Assembly (NCBI GenBank): GCA_946402595.1
Contig: CAMIWY010000020.1
Span: forward strand, 1-10,628
Reading direction: 5' to 3'
DNA length: 10,628 bases
Origin: an uncultured Clostridia bacterium
GTDB lineage: Bacteria; Bacillota; Clostridia; Peptostreptococcales; Anaerovoracaceae
This document shows, piece by piece, positions 7,314 to 10,628 of the stretch. Position 1 is the first letter of the stretch. Each line of letters begins with the position of its first letter. Under the pieces are notes generated by a model. It did not search any database. It was not told the origin of the DNA and saw nothing but the letters and a program-made list of their open reading frames with translations. A program made the position numbers and the translations under genes.

Positions 7314-7593
7314 CCTGAAGAGATCCTGCCCGTGCAGAACAGAAGGTGGTTGCAACGATCTCGCTCGGCCTTCTTGAGAACATGAAGACGAAGAAGACCA
7401 AAGCGCTGTATGCCAACGACTGCTTCCTCATATCCTCCATGAGCTCTGAGAAAAACGGAGAAATAAAAAGAGCATACGACAGACATTTTGCTGCCGGATG
7501 CTCCAGGTCTCTTTCATGCATGGATGTGTGTCCGATGAAGATACAGACGATCACATCGATGGCAAGGATGAACAGAAGATGATCTATTTCGAA
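7252..7593 (-). pseudogene. Coding-like remnant of a membrane protein after coaBC
   Basis: I do not recognise the family. On the minus strand, one base frame-shifted from the end of coaBC, an open frame begins around FEIDHLLFILAIDVIV and runs to a stop at 7252. Its first 90 or so residues have protein-like features: three hydrophobic segments (LLFILAIDVIVCIFIG; CLSYALFISPFFSEL; YSALVFFVFMFS), separated by charged stretches such as HERDLEH and ELMEDMRKQ, with plausible codon use. There is no good start: the only in-frame candidates are GTG at 7554 and ATG at 7521, both without a ribosome binding site. The last 20 codons are antisense to the PAP2 gene and look random. It may be a gene fragment left by a deletion, or a chance open frame. 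Bases 7314-7583 hold no terminator. Confidence 0.3.
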
Positions 7594-8798
7594 CGTTCTT
7601 CTCTCACCATATGCATCTGAGATGCGACATCTATGATCCGCTGTGCGGTATCGAGTTTGGACAGCTTGCCGAGTTCGGTAATGCTGTCTTTTGTTATGAT
7701 CGTTATTATGTTGGTGTCTCCTCTGAATCCTGCTCCTGCAGTCCTGAGGCTGTTGGCACAGATCAGGTCGAGAGACTTGCGCTCGAGCTTGGATCTCGAA
7801 TTCTCTATGAGATTCTCGGTCTCCATGGAGAAACCGCATATGACCTGATCGTCTCTTCTTATCTTAGCGATGTCTCCGAGTATGTCAGCTGTGCGCTTAA
7901 GCTCAATAACCATCTCGCCGTCCTTCTTCTTGATCTTTTCATCGGCGACTGTAAGAGGGGTGTAGTCAGCAACAGCAGCTGCCTTGAAAATCATATCTGA
8001 TGACTCAGCATGCTCCATCACAGCATCGTGCATCTCCTGTGAGCTCTTTACATTGATGACACTGACCCCTGCAGGAGGTGTGAGTGCTGTCTGACCGCTT
8101 ACAAGAACTACCTCAGCACCTCTCATTTTTGCAGCTCTTGCGAGGGCATAGCCCATCTTGCCGCTGGAATGGTTGGTGATGTATCTTACAGGATCGATGG
8201 CCTCCTGAGTAGGACCGGCGGTTACCAGCACCTTGAGACCTTCGAGATCCTTGTCGCATGCACATTCCATCAGAATATGCTCGAGCAGTTCTTCAGGCTC
8301 AGGCATTTTGCCCTTGCCCTCATCACCGCAGGCGAGAAGCCCTGTGACCGGCTCGATGATCTTAATACCGTATCCTGCAAGCCTGGCCAGATTGTCCTGA
8401 GTAGCAGGATTCTCATACATAGCTGTGTTCATTGCAGGCACGACAAGCCTGGTGCATTTAGCTGCCAGGAAGACAGTAGACAGCATGTCATCCGCGATAC
8501 CGTTGGCTGCCTTGGCTATGAAATTGGCTGTTGCAGGTGCGACGATCATGAGGTCAGCTGCCTTGGCGAGAGAAATGTGCTTGACATCATACTCAAAATG
8601 TCTGTCAAACATCTCCACCGTGACACGGTTACTGGTCAGCGTCTCAAAGGTGAGAGGGGAGATGAACTCAGTCGCATGCTCAGTCATGACGACATGTACA
8701 TTGGCGTGCTGCTTTTTAAGAGCGCTTGCCAGATATGCCGACTTGTATGCAGCAATGCCGCCTGTGACACCGAGTACTATGGTTTTATCTTTTAACAT
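7584..8798 (-). CDS. coaBC: Bifunctional CoaBC: phosphopantothenoylcysteine decarboxylase / phosphopantothenate-cysteine ligase
   Basis: A 404-residue cytoplasmic flavoprotein of coenzyme A synthesis. It joins 4'-phosphopantothenate to cysteine (CoaB) and decarboxylates the product to 4'-phosphopantetheine (CoaC). The N-terminal half (about 1-185) has the flavodoxin-like fold with GVTGGIAAYKS, catalytic His74 (KHISLAKAADL), PAMNTAMY with Asn124, and the flap Cys157 (GLLACGDEGKGKMPEP). The C-terminal half (about 186-404) has TAGPTQEAIDPVRYITNHSSGKMG with Asn209, AAAVADYTP, and Lys288 in EKIKK. These residues sit one position before the known E. coli ones (His75, Asn125, Cys158, Asn210, Lys289), so both activities look intact. 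Length fits the family. The start at 8798 has GGAGA 6 bases upstream. It appears to be transcribed alone from the promoter at 8867-8895, and has no clear terminator of its own. Confidence 0.97.
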   Translation of the reverse strand: MLKDKTIVLGVTGGIAAYKSAYLASALKKQHANVHVVMTEHATEFISPLTFETLTSNRVTVEMFDRHFEYDVKHISLAKAADLMIVAPATANFIAKAANGIADDMLSTVFLAAKCTRLVVPAMNTAMYENPATQDNLARLAGYGIKIIEPVTGLLACGDEGKGKMPEPEELLEHILMECACDKDLEGLKVLVTAGPTQEAIDPVRYITNHSSGKMGYALARAAKMRGAEVVLVSGQTALTPPAGVSVINVKSSQEMHDAVMEHAESSDMIFKAAAVADYTPLTVADEKIKKKDGEMVIELKRTADILGDIAKIRRDDQVICGFSMETENLIENSRSKLERKSLDLICANSLRTAGAGFRGDTNIITIITKDSITELGKLSKLDTAQRIIDVASQMHMVREERSK

Positions 8799-8866
8799 GG
8801 TCAGTCTCCGTTGCTAATGATTATGATGAATCGATTTAAAATTCAGTATCAGTTGTTCCATCCATA

Positions 8867-8895
8867 ATTTTACCTATGTGAACATTCCATGTCAA
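8867..8895 (-). promoter_or_regulatory. Promoter of coaBC
   Basis: On the minus strand a perfect -35 TTGACA (plus 8890-8895), a 17-base spacer, and a -10 TAAAAT (plus 8867-8872, five of six). The leader is about 60 bases before the ATG at 8798. This is the textbook vegetative arrangement. Confidence 0.82.
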
Positions 8896-8935
8896 AGACA
8901 AGAAGGGAAGAGACATGCGGTTATATACGGATAAG

Positions 8936-8967
8936 AAAACACCCGGCGATTGCTCGCCGGGCATTTT
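8936..8967. terminator. Terminator of the NSS transporter gene (works towards the left)
   Basis: CCCGGCGA (8942-8949), loop TTGC, TCGCCGGG (8954-8961) is a perfect GC-rich stem. On the minus strand it is followed by TGTTTTCTTATC and on the plus strand by CATTTTGATG. It lies about 75-90 bases after the transporter's stop codon and before the coaBC promoter, so it separates the two genes. No plus-strand gene ends nearby, so minus-strand use is more likely. Confidence 0.8.
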
Positions 8968-9033
8968 GATGTAGTTAGTTCGTAACCTTACAACCTCTAA
9001 GATGTAAGTCAGTACTGTATCTGATGATTCAGA

Positions 9034-10416
9034 TTAGTTGCCCCAGAATGATGTGATCTGGCCGTAAACGATGAGAGCCATGAAGATAGGTCCGAGCCAC
9101 TTGATGCAGAAGTCGAAGAGTCCTCTTGACTTGAAGTTGGATCCTCTTTCGATTTCGTCATCAACATAGTGAGGAACTATCCAGCCGATCAGGATAGCCA
9201 TGATCAGGCCTGTGAGAGGCATCAGGATACCTTCAGCAAGAGCATCCCATACATCGAGTACGTCCGGCTGTCCGAGCAGGTGGAACCATGCAACAGTTGG
9301 AGCTGCACCAAGGCAGTCGAGAGTTGTCAGTGCGTTTCCGATCAGTGCCCAGAGACCCATCAGCATTGTAACTCCGAATCTGTTAGCAGACTTACCAGCC
9401 TTGATTCTGTTATCGAGGATAGCAGAGATTCCGCCTTCCATCATACCGATTGAGGATGACAGAGCAGCGAAGAATACGAGCAGCCAGAAGAGGAATCCGA
9501 AGAGCTTTCCGCCAGCCAGTTCGTTGAATACTGTCTGCATGGAGATGAACAGAAGTCCAGGACCAGCACCCGGCTCGATTCCGTAAGCTGTGCATGCAGG
9601 CATGATAGCCATACCGGCAAGGATAGCAGCGATGGAGTCACCAACAGCAATAAATACAGCGTCTTTCTCAAGGTTCTCACCTCTGTCGAGGTATGAACCA
9701 TAAGCAATCAGACATCCGGATGCGAGGGACAGTGAGAAGAACATCTGTCCGCCGGCAAGCTTCATTGTGTCGAAGAAGCCCTTAGCTGTTGTGAAGCCCT
9801 CGAAGTGAGGCTTGAACAGGAATGCAAGACCTTCACCGGATCCAGGCAGTGTGCAGGATCTGATTACGATGATGACCAGCATTACGAAGAGTGCAGGCAT
9901 AGCTACCTTGCAGAACTTCTCGATACCGCCGGATACGCCGCCCAGTACGATCACAACTGTGAGTGCCAGGAAGATGACCATCCAGATCATAGCCTGTCCG
10001 CCGTTGCTCAGCAGTGATGCTTCGAAGAATGCCTGCGGATCTACTTCCTTGCCGCCGAATGCAATTACGGAGTATACAAGATACTTCATGATGTATCCGC
10101 CGAATGTGCAGTAGAAAGCAATCAGGAAGAACGGTACTGCTGTCTGAAGAACACCGTTGAACTTGAATGCTGGATGAATCTCATAGTATGCCTCGATAGC
10201 AGCCTTCTGAGACTTACGGCCGATAGCGATCTCGGAAAGTACCAGAGGATAACCTACGGTTACAAGCAGGATGACGTAGAGAAGCAGGAAAGCAAATCCA
10301 CCGCCAAGTCCCATCTTGTAAGGGAAGGACCAGAGGTTACCAAGACCTACTGCGGATCCAAGTGCGGCCATAAGGAATCCGAAATTCGAATTAAATTGAC
10401 CTTTACTTTGTTCCAT
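9034..10416 (-). CDS. Sodium-dependent transporter, neurotransmitter:sodium symporter (NSS/SNF) family
   Basis: A 460-residue inner-membrane carrier of the LeuT fold, probably taking up an amino acid with sodium. TM1 carries GSAVGLGNLWSFPYK (residues 20-34) with Asn27 and the unwound Gly-rich stretch that binds substrate and sodium; Asn27 has the same number as in LeuT. TM6 has SLSLASGCLIAYGSYL (about 228-243), and TM8 has FAALSSSIGMMEGG with Ser320 and Ser321 aligned to LeuT Thr354 and Ser355 of the Na2 site. In TM7, Asp260 (AVGDSIA) sits where the acidic residue of chloride-independent bacterial members is found; alignment by eye. The substrate cannot be named. A perfect AGGAGGT (10424-10430) lies 7 bases before the ATG. 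Its codon use looks more even and optimised than its neighbours', with a strong promoter, which suggests high expression. Confidence 0.93.
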   Translation of the reverse strand: MEQSKGQFNSNFGFLMAALGSAVGLGNLWSFPYKMGLGGGFAFLLLYVILLVTVGYPLVLSEIAIGRKSQKAAIEAYYEIHPAFKFNGVLQTAVPFFLIAFYCTFGGYIMKYLVYSVIAFGGKEVDPQAFFEASLLSNGGQAMIWMVIFLALTVVIVLGGVSGGIEKFCKVAMPALFVMLVIIVIRSCTLPGSGEGLAFLFKPHFEGFTTAKGFFDTMKLAGGQMFFSLSLASGCLIAYGSYLDRGENLEKDAVFIAVGDSIAAILAGMAIMPACTAYGIEPGAGPGLLFISMQTVFNELAGGKLFGFLFWLLVFFAALSSSIGMMEGGISAILDNRIKAGKSANRFGVTMLMGLWALIGNALTTLDCLGAAPTVAWFHLLGQPDVLDVWDALAEGILMPLTGLIMAILIGWIVPHYVDDEIERGSNFKSRGLFDFCIKWLGPIFMALIVYGQITSFWGN

Positions 10417-10423
10417 AATAAAT

Positions 10424-10430
10424 ACCTCCT
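10424..10430 (-). promoter_or_regulatory. Perfect Shine-Dalgarno of the transporter gene
   Basis: AGGAGGT on the minus strand, 7 bases from the ATG at 10416-10414. It fixes the start and is the strongest ribosome binding site in the window. Confidence 0.9.
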
Positions 10431-10464
10431 ATTAAATTGACGCATTGCGCCTAACTACCATTCA

Positions 10465-10493
10465 ATTTTACTATCGTGGAAATGTGATGTCAA
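10465..10493 (-). promoter_or_regulatory. Promoter of the NSS transporter gene
   Basis: On the minus strand a perfect -35 TTGACA (plus 10488-10493), 17-base spacer and -10 TAAAAT (plus 10465-10470). Both boxes and the spacing are the same as those of coaBC. The leader is about 45 bases and includes a small palindrome CGCATTGCG (10441-10449), possibly an operator. Confidence 0.82.
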
Positions 10494-10591
10494 TATGAAT
10501 AAGATGTTCACAAATCCATCACACGGAAAAAATACACGAATCTGAGAGAAGGAGAAATGACGCGTAATATGACAACTGGCAAAACAAGCAA

Positions 10592-10626
10592 AAAGGCCAG
10601 CTGCTGAAAACAGCTGACCTTTATTT
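10592..10626. terminator. Terminator-like hairpin at the right edge
   Basis: AAAGG, C, CAGCTG (10592-10603), loop CTGAAAA, then CAGCTG, A, CCTTT (10611-10622): a 12-position stem with one C-A mismatch. On the minus strand it is followed by TTGCTTGTTTTG, so it probably ends a minus-strand gene to the right of the window. On the plus strand only ATTTGA follows. Confidence 0.65.
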
Positions 10627-10628
10627 GA

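Noticed and set aside
7346..7582. Plus-strand frame of 78 codons between the PAP2 gene and coaBC
   Set aside because: No ribosome site before it, no domain, and its opposite strand gives the more protein-like hydrophobic pattern.
8169..8795. Plus-strand frame of 208 codons opposite coaBC
   Set aside because: It is antisense to a highly conserved gene, has no ribosome site and shows no domain; it is a shadow frame.
9019..9034. Hairpin ATCTGA/TCAGAT at the end of the transporter gene as its terminator
   Set aside because: Only 6 bp, no T tract, and it overlaps the last base of the stop codon; the stem at 8942-8961 is much stronger.
1..10628. CRISPR array, tRNA, rRNA or insertion sequence
   Set aside because: No regularly spaced repeats, cloverleaf or transposase motif was seen on either strand.

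Overview
The window looks like a chromosomal stretch from a Gram-positive anaerobe of the Clostridia (Bacillota). The evidence is the strong AGGAGG-type ribosome binding sites, the sigma-70-type TTGACA/TAAAAT promoters, intermediate GC by eye, a large secreted multi-domain surface-type protein, and an MBOAT/SGNH pair of the DltB/DltD kind. A gut or oral Lachnospiraceae-like or Family XIII-like host is a guess, not something the sequence proves. I see no transposase, integrase, CRISPR array, tRNA or rRNA.

Layout, left to right. Bases 1-211 hold two compact stem-loops and a possible promoter. Bases 212-3355 (+) encode a 1047-residue secreted protein with several fibronectin-III/Ig-like modules, a complete SGNH/GDSL hydrolase domain and a very acidic tail; a strong terminator starts at its stop codon. 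A two-gene minus-strand operon converges on it: an MBOAT O-acyltransferase (6325-4685) followed by a membrane-anchored SGNH/DltD-like partner (4652-3489, GTG start), ending at a long two-tier hairpin. From a compact divergent promoter region (6345-6518) a PAP2 phosphatase reads to the right (6519-7313). Then come a 270-base stretch with a coding-like but start-less and truncated membrane-protein remnant, the coenzyme A gene coaBC (8798-7584, -), an intergenic region with coaBC's promoter and a terminator, and a sodium-dependent NSS-family transporter (10416-9034, -). The right edge holds that gene's promoter and another terminator-like hairpin.

How the genes may work together. The left two thirds look like an envelope module. 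The MBOAT protein and its SGNH partner probably move an acyl group (usually acetyl) across the membrane onto an extracellular polymer. The secreted SGNH protein opposite them is the right fold to remove or transfer such esters, and the PAP2 enzyme is the right kind to dephosphorylate a lipid such as undecaprenyl-pyrophosphate or phosphatidate. This link is inference from fold and position only. coaBC and the NSS transporter are ordinary housekeeping and nutrient-uptake genes with their own promoters.

The most interesting items are the secreted FN3-SGNH protein facing the O-acylation pair, the decayed coding signal downstream of coaBC, and the seven-codon upstream ORF whose stop overlaps the PAP2 start codon. 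I did not find clear evidence of a wholly new system.
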